From: Comamonas sp. lk | GTDB lineage: Bacteria; Pseudomonadota; Gammaproteobacteria; Burkholderiales; Burkholderiaceae_C | Assembly (NCBI GenBank): GCA_945925985.1 | Contig: CAMELV010000016.1 | Coordinates: 1 to 64,000, forward strand | Direction of reading: 5' to 3' | Length of the DNA stretch: 64,000 bases | In this document: in pieces, positions 1-8,377 of the stretch | How positions within the stretch are numbered: the first letter of the stretch is position 1 | Layout: every line of letters starts with the position of its first letter | Translations under genes and position numbers: made by a program | Notes under the pieces: generated by a model | Told to the model about the DNA's origin: nothing | Seen by the model: the letters and a program-made list of their open reading frames with translations, nothing else | Database searches by the model: none

Positions 1-66
1 GGCTATTTCGTGCAGCGACTTCTTGTCGCGTGAATACAGTCGCTTGACTTTGCCCAGCATTTCCAT
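1..66 (-). CDS. istA: IS21-family transposase IstA, N-terminal fragment (partial)
   Basis: Only the first 22 codons lie in the window, starting MEMLGKVKRLYSRDKKSLHE. This is the N-terminus of IstA-type IS21 transposases, ahead of the helix-turn-helix DNA-binding part. The ATG at 66 follows an AAAGG-like ribosome site about nine bases upstream. An in-frame GTG at 75 would add three residues and is an alternative start. The gene runs off the left edge, so whether it is intact is unknown. The helper ATPase istB would be further left. Confidence 0.7.
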   Translation of the reverse strand, partial: MEMLGKVKRLYSRDKKSLHEIA

Positions 67-121
67 GGTGATCACCTTTGTTTGCTCCTGCCCAAAAAAC
101 GGGCAGAGCCAGTAAAACACC

Positions 122-175
122 TGGGTCAATTTTGGGTCGGCATAACCTCCATAAGTGGGTCAGTTTTCGGTCGGC
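122..175 (-). repeat. Tandem terminal repeats of the IS21-type end
   Basis: Two 20-bp direct repeats lie at 122-141 (TGGGTCAATTTTGGGTCGGC) and 156-175 (TGGGTCAGTTTTCGGTCGGC). They differ at two positions and are spaced 34 bp apart. Repeats of this size and spacing just inside the element end are the usual transposase-binding sites of IS21 elements. Confidence 0.75.
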
Positions 176-235
176 GTCAACATTTGAGACGGCTTTCCGT
201 GGTCAATGCCAATGGCGGCAGTCAGGAGCCCAAAG

Positions 236-260
236 CAAAAAGCCCCGCGTGGTGCGGGGC
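236..260 (-). terminator. Rho-independent terminator downstream of tRNA-Ser
   Basis: On the minus strand GCCCCGC-ACCAC-GCGGGGC forms a perfect GC-rich stem followed by TTTTTGC. It lies about 45 bases past the 3' end of the tRNA gene, so it is the natural end of the tRNA transcript. It also shields the tRNA from the IS element beyond. Confidence 0.8.
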
Positions 261-305
261 CTGGGGCTGCCTCAAGGCCTGCTGAGCAGGTTTGAGGTCT
301 TTGTA

Positions 306-394
<89 letters not shown>

Positions 395-418
395 GTTACT
401 CGAAAGACGATTCTAGCG

Positions 419-1705
419 TCAATCGCCCTCGCGAAGTACCTTTAACGCGGCTTCCAAGGGTGCTTGAGCCTCGGTGTTCACCGGCTGCAATTGGGCGCCC
501 AATGTCGCTTGTGCAGCAGCGCCTTCGGCTTTGAGTTGGGCGATGGCCTGGCCGGCTTCGCGCGGGGTGGCAAAGCCCAGGCTTTGCAGCAGCAGTTGAC
601 CCTGCGCGTCCAGAAGTTTGAAGTAAAACTGGCCGTCGCCTTCGCGGTATTGTTTGAACAGTGGGCGCTCTACCTTGGCCGCTTTGGCGCTGACGGCTCG
701 GTCAGTGGCGCGCAGGTCGCGCAGGCCGACGGCCTGGCGCAGCGTACCCATGAACGGGGTGGCCAGTGCCCTTGCCTTAGCTGCGCCTGCCAGCAAGATG
801 TGCTCAATCTTGGCCGGGTCAGCCAGCAGAGCCAGGTAGGCTTCGCGCATGGGGGCGATCTCTTGGTCAATACGCTCAAACAGGCGCTGTTTGGCATCGC
901 CCCAGCCAATGCCATCGGCGTAGGCTTGGCGCAGGCTGTCGGTCTCAGCGGGTGTGGCAAAGGCCTGGTAGACCTGGAACAGGGCCGAGCCTTCCACGTC
1001 TTTGGGCTCGCCCGGCGCGCGCGAGTCGGTCACGATGCCGGCTATCAGCTTTTGCAGCTGGGCCCGGGGCGCAAAAAGAGGGATGGTGTTGTCGTAGCTC
1101 TTGCTCATCTTGCGGCCGTCCAGCCCGGGCAGGGTGGCCACCGATTCTTCAATCTCGGCCTCGGGTGGCACAAAGTGCTCGCCATAGCGGTGGTTGAAGC
1201 TGTGCGCCATATCGCGCGCCATCTCAATGTGCTGGATCTGATCGCGCCCCACCGGTACCTTGTGCGCGTTGAACATCAAAATATCGGCGCCCATCAGCAC
1301 CGGGTACATGAAGAGACCGGCGCTCACGTCGGCGTCCGGTTCCATGCCGGCGGCGGTGTTTTTGTCGACCGACGCCTTGTAAGCGTGGGCGCGGTTGAGC
1401 ACGCCCTTGCCCAGCACGCAGGTCAAAAACCAGGTCAGCTCAGGGATTTCAGGAATGTCTGACTGGCGGTAGAAAGTGACGCGTTCTGGATTGAGCCCGC
1501 AGGCCAGCCAGCTGGCGGCGATTTCCAGCGTGGAGCGCTGGATGCGGGCGGGGTCTTCCACCTTGATGAGGGCATGGTAGTCCGCCAGAAAATAAAAACT
1601 CTGCACGTCGGCACGGTGGCTGGCTCGTACCGACGGCCGGATGGAGCCGACATAGTTGCCAAGGTGGGGGGTGCCCGAGGTGGTGATGCCGGTCAGAAAG
1701 CGCAT
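419..1705 (-). CDS. trpS: Tryptophan--tRNA ligase
   Basis: This enzyme charges tRNA-Trp with tryptophan in the cytoplasm. The class I signatures are visible: HLGN at residues 14-17 (HIGH motif), GRDQIQHIE around 153-161 in the tryptophan site, and KMSKS at 199-203. The protein has 428 residues, longer than the compact bacterial enzyme of about 330. The extra part is a C-terminal extension after roughly residue 345, a layout seen in many betaproteobacterial TrpRS proteins. It is followed by the tRNA-Ser gene on the same strand, and an M50 protease gene lies 41 bases upstream. Confidence 0.95.
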   Translation of the reverse strand: MRFLTGITTSGTPHLGNYVGSIRPSVRASHRADVQSFYFLADYHALIKVEDPARIQRSTLEIAASWLACGLNPERVTFYRQSDIPEIPELTWFLTCVLGKGVLNRAHAYKASVDKNTAAGMEPDADVSAGLFMYPVLMGADILMFNAHKVPVGRDQIQHIEMARDMAHSFNHRYGEHFVPPEAEIEESVATLPGLDGRKMSKSYDNTIPLFAPRAQLQKLIAGIVTDSRAPGEPKDVEGSALFQVYQAFATPAETDSLRQAYADGIGWGDAKQRLFERIDQEIAPMREAYLALLADPAKIEHILLAGAAKARALATPFMGTLRQAVGLRDLRATDRAVSAKAAKVERPLFKQYREGDGQFYFKLLDAQGQLLLQSLGFATPREAGQAIAQLKAEGAAAQATLGAQLQPVNTEAQAPLEAALKVLREGD

Positions 1706-1746
1706 GGGTGGTAGACGAAAGTGGGGCGGTTGCGCCGCCGGGAAAC

Positions 1747-2415
1747 TCAGTAAAAGAGCGAGGCCAGTGGTTTCAAAAACAGATTAAGCACAGATTTAGT
1801 GGCATCCATGACCGGTCGCATCCACCAGGTGTCGACGATGCCTGCAATTACCAGTGCAATGACCAGGAAGAAGCCCCAGGGTTCAACACGCGCTAGCCAG
1901 GCCGCCTGGCGCCACGGTAGCAGGCCTACCAAAATGCGCCCGCCATCGAGTGGTGGTATCGGGAAGAGGTTGAAGGCGAACAGGGCCAGATTGACTTTCA
2001 AACCGGCATCGCACATTTTGAGGAAAAAATATTCATCGACGCCCGAACCGATCAAGACAATCAGCACTATCCCCCACAGCAGGGCTTGCAGCAGGTTAGC
2101 ACCCGGCCCGGCCAGCGCCACCCAGATCATGTCGCGTTTGGGGTGGCGCAGACGTCCAAAATTGACCGGTACCGGCTTGGCATAACCGAACAGGAACGCG
2201 CCTGCGGTGGCAAAGTACAGCAGCAGCGGCATCAGCAGCGTGCCGATTGGGTCTATGTGCTTGAGCGGGTTGAGTGAGATGCGGCCTAGGGAATAGGCGG
2301 TGTTGTCGCCAAAATACCGTGCCGCGTAGCCGTGGGCCGCCTCATGCACGGTGATGGCAAACAGCACAGGCAGTGCGTAGATGGCAACAGTTTGAATCAG
2401 GTGAGCTATGTCCAT
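1747..2415 (-). CDS. Site-2 protease family (M50) membrane metalloprotease
   Basis: This is a polytopic membrane protein of 222 residues. It carries the zinc-binding HEAAH motif at 24-28 inside the first hydrophobic segment and a second metal-ligand motif LDGG at 156-159 in a later segment. This is the compact YwhC-like branch of the S2P/M50 family, which lacks the PDZ domains of RseP. The substrate is unknown. It lies between trpS and the yciO-type gene on one strand with short gaps, so co-transcription is likely, but no shared pathway is evident. Confidence 0.88.
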   Translation of the reverse strand: MDIAHLIQTVAIYALPVLFAITVHEAAHGYAARYFGDNTAYSLGRISLNPLKHIDPIGTLLMPLLLYFATAGAFLFGYAKPVPVNFGRLRHPKRDMIWVALAGPGANLLQALLWGIVLIVLIGSGVDEYFFLKMCDAGLKVNLALFAFNLFPIPPLDGGRILVGLLPWRQAAWLARVEPWGFFLVIALVIAGIVDTWWMRPVMDATKSVLNLFLKPLASLFY

Positions 2416-2444
2416 GGCGTGATTGTCTCAGAGGGGCGGTTGCC

Positions 2445-3068
2445 TCACAGGCCGAGCGCCGCCAGCGGCCCGCGTCCCTGGCGAATCACCTGAGGCTCTT
2501 CGCCGCTGAGGTCAACCACGGTGGTGGGTTCAAGATGGCAGGCGCCGGCGTCGATGACGGCTGCCAACTGGTGCTCGAGGCGTTCGCGGATGTCCTGTGC
2601 GTCGTTGAGCGGCTCGCCTTCGCCGGGAATGATCAGCGTGGTGGCGAGGAGCGGCCCGTTGTGCAGCGTCAACAGCGCCTGCAACACCGGGTGGTCGGGC
2701 ACGCGCAGGCCGATGGTCTTGCGCGAGGGGTGGCTGAGCCGGCGCGGCACCTCTTTGCTGGCCTCCAGAATAAAGGTGTACGGCCCGGGCGTGGCCGATT
2801 TCAGCAGCCGGAACTGCCGGTTGTCCACCCGCGCATAGCTGGCCAGCTCGGACAGGTCGCGGCACAACAAGGTGAGGTGGTGCTTGTCATCCACGCCCCG
2901 GATGCGGCGCAGCTTGTCTGCGGCGGCCTTGTCGTCCAGGTGGCAGACCAGTGCGTAGCTGGAGTCGGTGGGCACGGCCAGTACCTCGCCCTTGGCCAGC
3001 AGGGCCACGGCCTGCTTGAGGAGCCGCATCTGCGGGTTGTCGGGGTGCAGTTCGAAAAGTTGGGCCAT
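2445..3068 (-). CDS. yciO: L-threonylcarbamoyladenylate synthase-like protein (YciO/Sua5/YrdC family)
   Basis: The YrdC/Sua5 fold makes threonylcarbamoyl-AMP for tRNA t6A modification. The YciO branch has the same fold but a less certain role. The 207-residue product begins MAQLFELHPDNP, typical of YciO, with PTDSSYAL at 33-40 and TPGPYTFIL at 93-101. I chose the ATG at 3068; the frame stays open 19 codons further up, but that stretch overlaps the upstream permease. In E. coli yciO neighbours the PHP phosphatase gene, which also lies close upstream here, separated only by a permease gene. Confidence 0.85.
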   Translation of the reverse strand: MAQLFELHPDNPQMRLLKQAVALLAKGEVLAVPTDSSYALVCHLDDKAAADKLRRIRGVDDKHHLTLLCRDLSELASYARVDNRQFRLLKSATPGPYTFILEASKEVPRRLSHPSRKTIGLRVPDHPVLQALLTLHNGPLLATTLIIPGEGEPLNDAQDIRERLEHQLAAVIDAGACHLEPTTVVDLSGEEPQVIRQGRGPLAALGL

Positions 3069-3072
3069 GGTG

Positions 3073-3954
3073 TCAGGCCCGTGCGCTCGCAGGGTGCGAC
3101 ACCCACAAGGCGTTGGCCACACCACTGACGGCGATCACACCAATGCCTAACCAGGCCAGCGGCTCGGGCACGTGGCTGAAAGCCAGCCAACTCATCAGCA
3201 TGGCAAAGCCGATCTGGGTGTAGATGTAGGGCATCAACACTGGTGCCTGGGCATACATGAAGGCCCGGATCAGCATCAGGTGGCCAAAAGCGCCGCAGCT
3301 GCCCACGACCAGAAACCAGGGCCAGTGGGCCAACACTGCGGCGCCGTCCCAATAAAACCAGAGCAGTGGCGCCACGACCACCGTGCCGACCAAGCCGGTG
3401 TAAAACTGGGTGGTGTGGGGGTCGTCGGCGCCAGTCAGGCGGCTGGTCAGCACCTGAAAGCCGGCGTTGGCGAACACCAGCACAGCAGGGAATATCAGTG
3501 CCCAGGTGAACATGCCGCCGCCTGGGCGCACCACCAACAGTACCCCCAGCAAGCCGGTGCTTAGCAGCAGCCAGCTGCGGGCTTGCACCCGCACCTTGAG
3601 AAACCAGGCCGACATGCCGGTGGCCAGCAGCGGTGAAAGCATCACCATGGCGGTGAACTCGCCCACCGGCAGGTACTTGAGCGAGAAGAAGGCGCAGACG
3701 GTGCTGACCAGCAACAGCAGGCCGCGCGCCAGTTGAAAGCGCGGGTGTTCAGTGGCCAGCATGGAGCGTCCTTGCACCGGCAGGCGTAAGACCAGGGTGA
3801 TGCCGGCCTGGAAGGCATAGCGGAACCAGAGCAGCATGGCGGCGGGGGCCAGGGTCATGGCGTGCTTGACGCTGGTGTCCAAAATGCCAAACGACAGGCA
3901 CGACAGCACAATGAGGCTGATACCCAGCCCCTGGCGGGCCTGCCGAGTTGTCAT
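3073..3954 (-). CDS. DMT-superfamily (EamA) permease
   Basis: This inner-membrane transporter has 293 residues and about ten hydrophobic helices in two EamA halves, the usual size for the drug/metabolite transporter superfamily. The substrate cannot be read from sequence; relatives export amino acids or other metabolites. It sits between the PHP phosphatase gene (5 bases away) and the yciO-type gene (4 bases away), so it is almost certainly co-transcribed with both. It has no close similarity by eye to the other two DMT permeases in this window. Confidence 0.85.
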   Translation of the reverse strand: MTTRQARQGLGISLIVLSCLSFGILDTSVKHAMTLAPAAMLLWFRYAFQAGITLVLRLPVQGRSMLATEHPRFQLARGLLLLVSTVCAFFSLKYLPVGEFTAMVMLSPLLATGMSAWFLKVRVQARSWLLLSTGLLGVLLVVRPGGGMFTWALIFPAVLVFANAGFQVLTSRLTGADDPHTTQFYTGLVGTVVVAPLLWFYWDGAAVLAHWPWFLVVGSCGAFGHLMLIRAFMYAQAPVLMPYIYTQIGFAMLMSWLAFSHVPEPLAWLGIGVIAVSGVANALWVSHPASARA

Positions 3955-3959
3955 GGTGC

Positions 3960-4856
3960 TCAGTGCGCCACGGCGCTGGTCGGGCCAGGTGCCGAGTGGG
4001 CCTGAATGCGGTGCGACAGTAACTCCCAGACCGGCTGCAGGCTACCCGCCAGATAGGGCAGGGCGCCCAGCTCGGTGTGGCTCTCGGTTGGGCTGTGAAA
4101 ATCACTGCCGCGTGAGGCTGCCAAGCCAAACTCGATGGCCATGTCGGCGTAGGTCAGGTACTCGGCCGCGGTGTGGCTGCCAGTGACCACCTCCACGCCC
4201 AGCCCGCCATGGCTCTTGAATTCGCTGAACAGGGCAAATTCTTCGTTGGTGCTGAACTTGTAGCGCGCCGGGTGGGCAATGATGGCGGCGCCACCGGCGT
4301 CTGTGATCCAACCCACGGCGTCCTTCAGGCTGGCCCAGCGGTGGGGCACGTAGCCGGGCTTGCCTTCAATCAGGTACTTGCGAAACACCTCGTTGGTGTC
4401 TCGGCAGATCCCGGTCTCCACCAGAAAGCGGGCAAAGTGGGTCCGCGACACCAGTTCTGGGTTGCCGGCGTATTGGGTGGCACCCTCATAGGCGCCCTTG
4501 ATGCCAACCCGTGCCAGGCCATCCGACATTTCCATGGCGCGTTGGTTGCGCCCACCCCTGGTTTGTGTCAGACCCGCTTTCAGGGCGGTGTTGTCGGGGT
4601 CAAAGCCCAACCCGACGATGTGCACGGTTTGACCGACAAAGGTGACCGAGATCTCGACACCAGTCAGGTAATGCAGGCCAATCGCGCGGGCCGCCGTGGC
4701 GGCACGGTGCTGACCACCCACCTCGTCGTGGTCAGTCAGGGCCCACAGCTCCACACCTTGCGCTTTGGCGCGTTCGGCCAGGGCTTCAGGGGTGAGGGTG
4801 CCGTCAGAGACTACCGAATGGCAGTGCAGGTCAGCGTTGAGAATCGTTGTCACCAT
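3960..4856 (-). CDS. rnm: PHP-domain phosphoesterase (RNase AM / 3',5'-nucleotide phosphatase, YciV-like)
   Basis: The N-terminal PHP metal site is clear: DLHCHS at 9-14 and LTDHDEVGG from 40. A late SRGSDFHSP motif supplies the remaining ligands. The 298 residues match the YciV/TrpH group, which removes phosphate from nucleoside 3',5'-bisphosphates and trims RNA 5' ends. It begins a three-gene minus-strand unit with the DMT permease and yciO-type gene. The exact substrate is inferred from the family. Confidence 0.85.
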   Translation of the reverse strand: MVTTILNADLHCHSVVSDGTLTPEALAERAKAQGVELWALTDHDEVGGQHRAATAARAIGLHYLTGVEISVTFVGQTVHIVGLGFDPDNTALKAGLTQTRGGRNQRAMEMSDGLARVGIKGAYEGATQYAGNPELVSRTHFARFLVETGICRDTNEVFRKYLIEGKPGYVPHRWASLKDAVGWITDAGGAAIIAHPARYKFSTNEEFALFSEFKSHGGLGVEVVTGSHTAAEYLTYADMAIEFGLAASRGSDFHSPTESHTELGALPYLAGSLQPVWELLSHRIQAHSAPGPTSAVAH

Positions 4857-4922
4857 TGCATTTTAGGCCGATTGGCTCGCGCCGGCTGGATATTGGATCA
4901 GCTTTGAATTCACCCGAAAAAA

Positions 4923-5291
4923 TCAATCGGCAATCGAAATGATCCCATTGAGCTCGGCGCAGGCGGCATCAAAAATAGTCGTTGGCAGCTGCTTCCAAGA
5001 ATGGGGTCGTGCTCCTCTCTTACGCCAGTCAAACGACTTCGGCTGGTGCGCCAACACATAGCAAACTTCGCCGCTTGCTGTGGTGAATTTGACGGCGAAT
5101 GGGTTGGATTCGTTGAAGGTCGCGTGGGTCATGGGTAAACCAATAACGAGGCCTGTGCGCTCGTTGAAGATACGTGGCGACAACACCAACATCGGGTGTT
5201 CGTCTTTGATTTCACTTCCGACCTGCGGATTGAAGTCAATGAAAATCATGTCTCGGCGGTCTGGCACCCAGAGCTTATTCGGCGCTGCCAT
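4923..5291 (-). CDS. mazF: Type II toxin, MazF/PemK family endoribonuclease
   Basis: The predicted product is a 122-residue mRNA-cleaving toxin of the MazF/PemK fold. The RRDMIFIDFNPQVGSEI stretch (about 12-28) is the family's first strands. The usual R-P pair that follows is here H-P (DEHPMLVLS), so a position often held by a functionally important arginine differs. The ATG at 5291 overlaps the mazE stop by one base (TGATG), which indicates translational coupling; a TTG one codon earlier is a weaker alternative. Activity is not proven by sequence. Confidence 0.85.
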   Translation of the reverse strand: MAAPNKLWVPDRRDMIFIDFNPQVGSEIKDEHPMLVLSPRIFNERTGLVIGLPMTHATFNESNPFAVKFTTASGEVCYVLAHQPKSFDWRKRGARPHSWKQLPTTIFDAACAELNGIISIAD

Positions 5292-5551
5292 CAAAATACT
5301 TCGGCGCCAATTCGAGCGCTTGTCATGACTTCACCACCGTGAAGATTCGGGTCGAAAGCTTTGAGCTTTTGGGCTAAGGTCAGCTTCGCAACGCCAACCG
5401 TGCGGATCAAGATACCGCCTTGCACCACCTCAAGCACAATCGGCTGGCCTTGCGCGAAGTGGGCAGCTTTTGCGATGGGCGCGGTGATACGAACCCCCAA
5501 GCCATTACCCCAAGCCTGAATTGTTTGCTTTGTTGTCACTGCAGTTGACAT
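5291..5551 (-). CDS. mazE: Antitoxin, MazE/AbrB family
   Basis: This is an 86-residue antitoxin with an N-terminal AbrB/MazE DNA-binding domain; TIQAWGNGLGVRI at about 10-22 is the family signature. The C-terminal half should bind and neutralise MazF. It is first in the pair, with a GGG-containing ribosome site about six bases upstream of the ATG. A palindrome just upstream (5567-5584) is a plausible autoregulation site. Confidence 0.87.
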   Translation of the reverse strand: MSTAVTTKQTIQAWGNGLGVRITAPIAKAAHFAQGQPIVLEVVQGGILIRTVGVAKLTLAQKLKAFDPNLHGGEVMTSARIGAEVF

Positions 5552-5566
5552 GCTGAACCCTTTTTT

Positions 5567-5584
5567 GTTTATACAAGTTTAAAC
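5567..5584 (-). promoter_or_regulatory. Palindrome upstream of mazE, probable autoregulatory operator
   Basis: On the minus strand GTTTAAACTTGTATAAAC has inverted arms GTTTA and TAAAC around an 8-bp centre, 16 bases before the mazE ATG. It lies in an AT-rich patch where a promoter is expected. MazE proteins typically repress their own operon through such sites. No footprint can be inferred beyond symmetry and position. Confidence 0.5.
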
Positions 5585-5644
5585 AAAGCGCGCAGAGCGG
5601 TCAAGCACACACAGTCAGCACACACAGCCAGGCGCTGACCATGT

Positions 5645-7369
5645 TCAAGCTTCAGCCGCCTCAATCAAAAAGCGCACCCGGCGCACGCCGTTCCACGCAT
5701 CGGCATCCAGCCGGAAGGCCAGCTTGGCCCGGGCCGGCAGTGGCTCGGTGCGGCCAAACCACATCCCGTCCACCGGCTGGCCCTGGTGCTTGAGTTTGAG
5801 CGACAGGTGTTTTTCGCCGATCAAGCGCTGTGAGAGCACCTCCAGCTCCTCGCTGAAGGTGGGGGCGGCAAAGCCCTGGCCCCAGACCTCGCGCTGCAGC
5901 AGGTCCACCAGCTCGGTACGGCGGTACTCGGGTTTGAGCGGGCCGTCAGTCTCGGTGCGCCGGGTCAAGGTGGCGGCGTCCAGCCACTCTTGCGCCACCT
6001 CGATCAGGCCCTGCTCAAAGGTGTCAAAGTGTTCCTCCAGCACGGTGCAGCCGGCCGCCATGGCGTGGCCGCCAAAGCGCAGTAGCACGCTGGGGTAGCG
6101 CTTTGCCACGAGGTCGAGCGCATCCCGCAGGTGAAAGCCAGGGATGGAGCGGCCCGAACCCTTGAGCTCATGCTCACGCCCTGGCGCGGCGCTGGCGGCA
6201 AATACAAATGTCGGCCGGTGCAGCTTGTCCTTCAGGCGTGAGGCCACGATGCCAACCACCCCCTCATGAAAATCCGGGTCAAACACGCATACCGCCGGCG
6301 GCGGCTCGTCCTCCGCATCGAACAGGGTTTCGGCGATGGCAAAGGCCTGGTCGCGCATGTCGCCTTCGATCTCGCGCCGCTCGCGGTTGATGCCGTCCAG
6401 GGTCTGTGCCAGCTCTGTGGCACGGCCAGCGTCGTCGGTCAGCAGGCACTCAATGCCCAGCGTCATGTCCGACAGGCGGCCGGCGGCATTCAGGCGAGGG
6501 CCGAGCGCAAAGCCAAAGTCGAAGGTGGTGGCGGTGGCGGCCTGTCGTCCAGACGCTACAAATAGAGAAGCAATACCCGCAGGCATGGCAAGGCTTCGCA
6601 CACGTTTCAGCCCTTGGGCCACGAGCCGGCGGTTGTTGGCATCCAGCCGCACCACGTCGGCCACGGTGCCCAGGGCCACCAGCGGCAGCAGGCTGTCGAG
6701 CTTGGGTTGTTGGCCGTCTGCAAAGCGGCCGCGCTGACGCAACTCTGCGCGCAGCGCCAGCAGCACATAAAACATCACGCCGACGCCGGCGATGGCCTTG
6801 CTGGCAAAGTTGCAGCCGGGCTGGTTGGGGTTGACGATCACATCGGCCTCGGGTAGCACGGTCTGCCCGTTGGCCAGGGCGGGCAAGTGGTGGTCCGTCA
6901 CCAGTACCTGCAGGCCAAGCGCTCGGGCACGGGCCACACCGTCGATGCTGCCAATGCCGTTGTCCACTGTGATCAGTACATCGGCCCCGCTGGCCTTGAC
7001 CCGTTCGGAAATGGGGGGAGTGAGCCCGTAGCCGTCCACCACGCGGTCGGGCACCAGGTAGTGCACATGGCGTGCCCCCAGCAGGCGCAGGCCACGCACT
7101 GCCACAGCACAGGCGGTGGCGCCGTCACAGTCGTAATCTGCCACGATGCAAAGGCGCAAATCGGCGGCGATGGCGTCGGCCAGCAGGGTGGCCGCCGCCG
7201 CGCTGCCCAGCAGCTCAGACGGTGGCAGCAAATGGGCCAGCGCGTCGTCCAGCTCTAGGGGCGTTTGAACGCCGCGCGCGGCATAGAGCTGCGCCAGCAG
7301 CGGGTGCACGCCGGCCTGCTCCAGCGCCCAGACGTTGCGGGGTGGGATGTCTCTCGCTATTAATTTCAT
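5645..7369 (-). CDS. recJ: Single-stranded-DNA-specific 5'-3' exonuclease RecJ
   Basis: RecJ degrades single-stranded DNA from the 5' end in recombination and mismatch repair. The 574-residue protein shows the DHH-family metal motifs in order: DYDCDG at 78-83, VDNG near 135, and TDHH at 158-161. A DHHA1 RNA/DNA-binding region with the GGHAMAAG motif follows. The start ATG overlaps the stop of the upstream gene by four bases (ATGA), so the two are translationally coupled. A short AT-rich repeat (6555-6572) lies inside the gene in frame, and a palindromic one covers the start codon (7356-7372). Confidence 0.95.
   Translation of the reverse strand: MKLIARDIPPRNVWALEQAGVHPLLAQLYAARGVQTPLELDDALAHLLPPSELLGSAAAATLLADAIAADLRLCIVADYDCDGATACAVAVRGLRLLGARHVHYLVPDRVVDGYGLTPPISERVKASGADVLITVDNGIGSIDGVARARALGLQVLVTDHHLPALANGQTVLPEADVIVNPNQPGCNFASKAIAGVGVMFYVLLALRAELRQRGRFADGQQPKLDSLLPLVALGTVADVVRLDANNRRLVAQGLKRVRSLAMPAGIASLFVASGRQAATATTFDFGFALGPRLNAAGRLSDMTLGIECLLTDDAGRATELAQTLDGINRERREIEGDMRDQAFAIAETLFDAEDEPPPAVCVFDPDFHEGVVGIVASRLKDKLHRPTFVFAASAAPGREHELKGSGRSIPGFHLRDALDLVAKRYPSVLLRFGGHAMAAGCTVLEEHFDTFEQGLIEVAQEWLDAATLTRRTETDGPLKPEYRRTELVDLLQREVWGQGFAAPTFSEELEVLSQRLIGEKHLSLKLKHQGQPVDGMWFGRTEPLPARAKLAFRLDADAWNGVRRVRFLIEAAEA
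6555..6572. repeat. Dispersed 18-bp AT-rich repeat, copy inside recJ
   Basis: The sequence GCTACAAATAGAGAAGCA matches 17 of 18 bases at 57363-57380 and 14 of 18 at 31142-31159. It is translated here on the minus strand as part of SLFVA, a different frame and strand from the other copies, so the conservation is at the DNA level. Confidence 0.55.
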
Positions 7370-7372
7370 AGC
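7356..7372. repeat. Palindromic AT-rich repeat over the recJ start codon
   Basis: GCTATTAATTTCATAGC has GCTAT/ATAGC arms and contains the recJ ATG on the minus strand. A near copy (GCTATTAAATTTATAGT) overlaps the start codon of the gene at 27067. Confidence 0.55.
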
Positions 7373-8295
7373 TTATCAATGAGGCTGGATAAGGGCTGGG
7401 GCCGGATTTTGTTCATAATTCTTTGCCAAAAGGGTTGGGGCTGAGCCACCCAGCTTTGTGCCTGGCGTTCGCCGCACAGCGTCAGCCGAGCTGGCCGGCC
7501 GGCAGCCAGCTCTGCGCCCAGAGCGGCCACTGGGCCGGCGTCCAGGGCCTGCCAGGTCTTGGCCCAGCTGGACCAGTCTTCGGCCAGTGCCGGCTCGCGC
7601 AGGTCGGTGGTCACCTGCGGCGGGCTCGTGCCGGTGGGTGGGGCGGGCAGGGCCGACAATGCACCACTGCCGTGCAGCCAGAACGAGTTGACCGGCAGCA
7701 GCCCCTGCTGGTTGCGCGAATCGTTCACAGGGTGGGTGTAGAGCAGCATCTGCATCTCGCTTTGCAAGCGGCGCAAGCTGCTGGCCCGTGCAGCCTCCGG
7801 CATCCAGCCGTCCACCCGGCGTCCGGCCACTCGGTCCAGCGAGGCGGTGGCCAGCTCACGAAAGATCTCGCCCTGCGCTAGCCAGCGCTGCGGCTGCTCG
7901 TAGCGCAGCGTGATGCCGTCTTCGGCAAAGTAGGGCTGCATGGCGGCCAGCAGGGCCTGCGACTCGTCCGCGCTGAACTGCGGCAGCGGCGCGTGGTGCA
8001 TGGCAATGTGCAGGGCGCCTACTTGCCAGTGGCAGGGGCTGACAAAAGCCCAGGCGCCCTCGGTGCTGCGGGCCTGCAAGGCCGCCCAGGGCAAGCGGCC
8101 ATCATCGCCGAGTAGGCCGAGCGCCCGCGCCAGTGCCCGCTCATGCGGTGGCGTCAGACTGAATTCTTCGCCGCTTTCAGGGGGGCGTGCTGTTAGGCGG
8201 GGCAGCAGTGCCTGCAGCTGGGGCAGCTTGAGCTGGCGGAAGGCCTGTGCGCAGCCCTCGGAGCTGGCAAACGCGAACGGGATCAATAGGTGCAT
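7366..8295 (-). CDS. Conserved protein of unknown function upstream of recJ
   Basis: This product of 309 residues resembles proteins from related Burkholderiales that are sometimes labelled phosphoglycerate-mutase-like. I cannot see a mutase active-site motif, so I do not assign that function. It has no signal peptide or membrane segment and begins MHLLIPFAFAS. I chose the ATG at 8295; the frame is open to 8400, but that would overlap lolC on the other strand. Its end overlaps the recJ start by four bases, which suggests a coupled pair. Its start faces lolC across an 82-bp divergent gap. Confidence 0.7.
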   Translation of the reverse strand: MHLLIPFAFASSEGCAQAFRQLKLPQLQALLPRLTARPPESGEEFSLTPPHERALARALGLLGDDGRLPWAALQARSTEGAWAFVSPCHWQVGALHIAMHHAPLPQFSADESQALLAAMQPYFAEDGITLRYEQPQRWLAQGEIFRELATASLDRVAGRRVDGWMPEAARASSLRRLQSEMQMLLYTHPVNDSRNQQGLLPVNSFWLHGSGALSALPAPPTGTSPPQVTTDLREPALAEDWSSWAKTWQALDAGPVAALGAELAAGRPARLTLCGERQAQSWVAQPQPFWQRIMNKIRPQPLSSLIDKL

Positions 8296-8377
8296 GCCGG
8301 CATTGTCCGGTATCCGCTGGTCTCGAACCTGATCGGGCGGTGCCACAATCAGAGCTGTTTTTTTAACTGCTGGGCCC

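Larger units (their letters stand above)
1..182 (-). mobile_element. IS21-family element, one end only
   Basis: This is the left end of an insertion sequence that continues beyond the window. Read on the minus strand it begins at 182 with TGTTGACGCCGACCGAAAAC, which has the 5'-TG start and GACCGAAAA core typical of IS21-family ends. It is followed by a second copy of the terminal repeat and then by the start of an IstA-like transposase. Multiple terminal repeats before istA are characteristic of IS21. The flank after 182 begins tttgagac, but the target duplication cannot be checked because the other end is outside. The family call is from recognition, not from a search. Confidence 0.75.
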
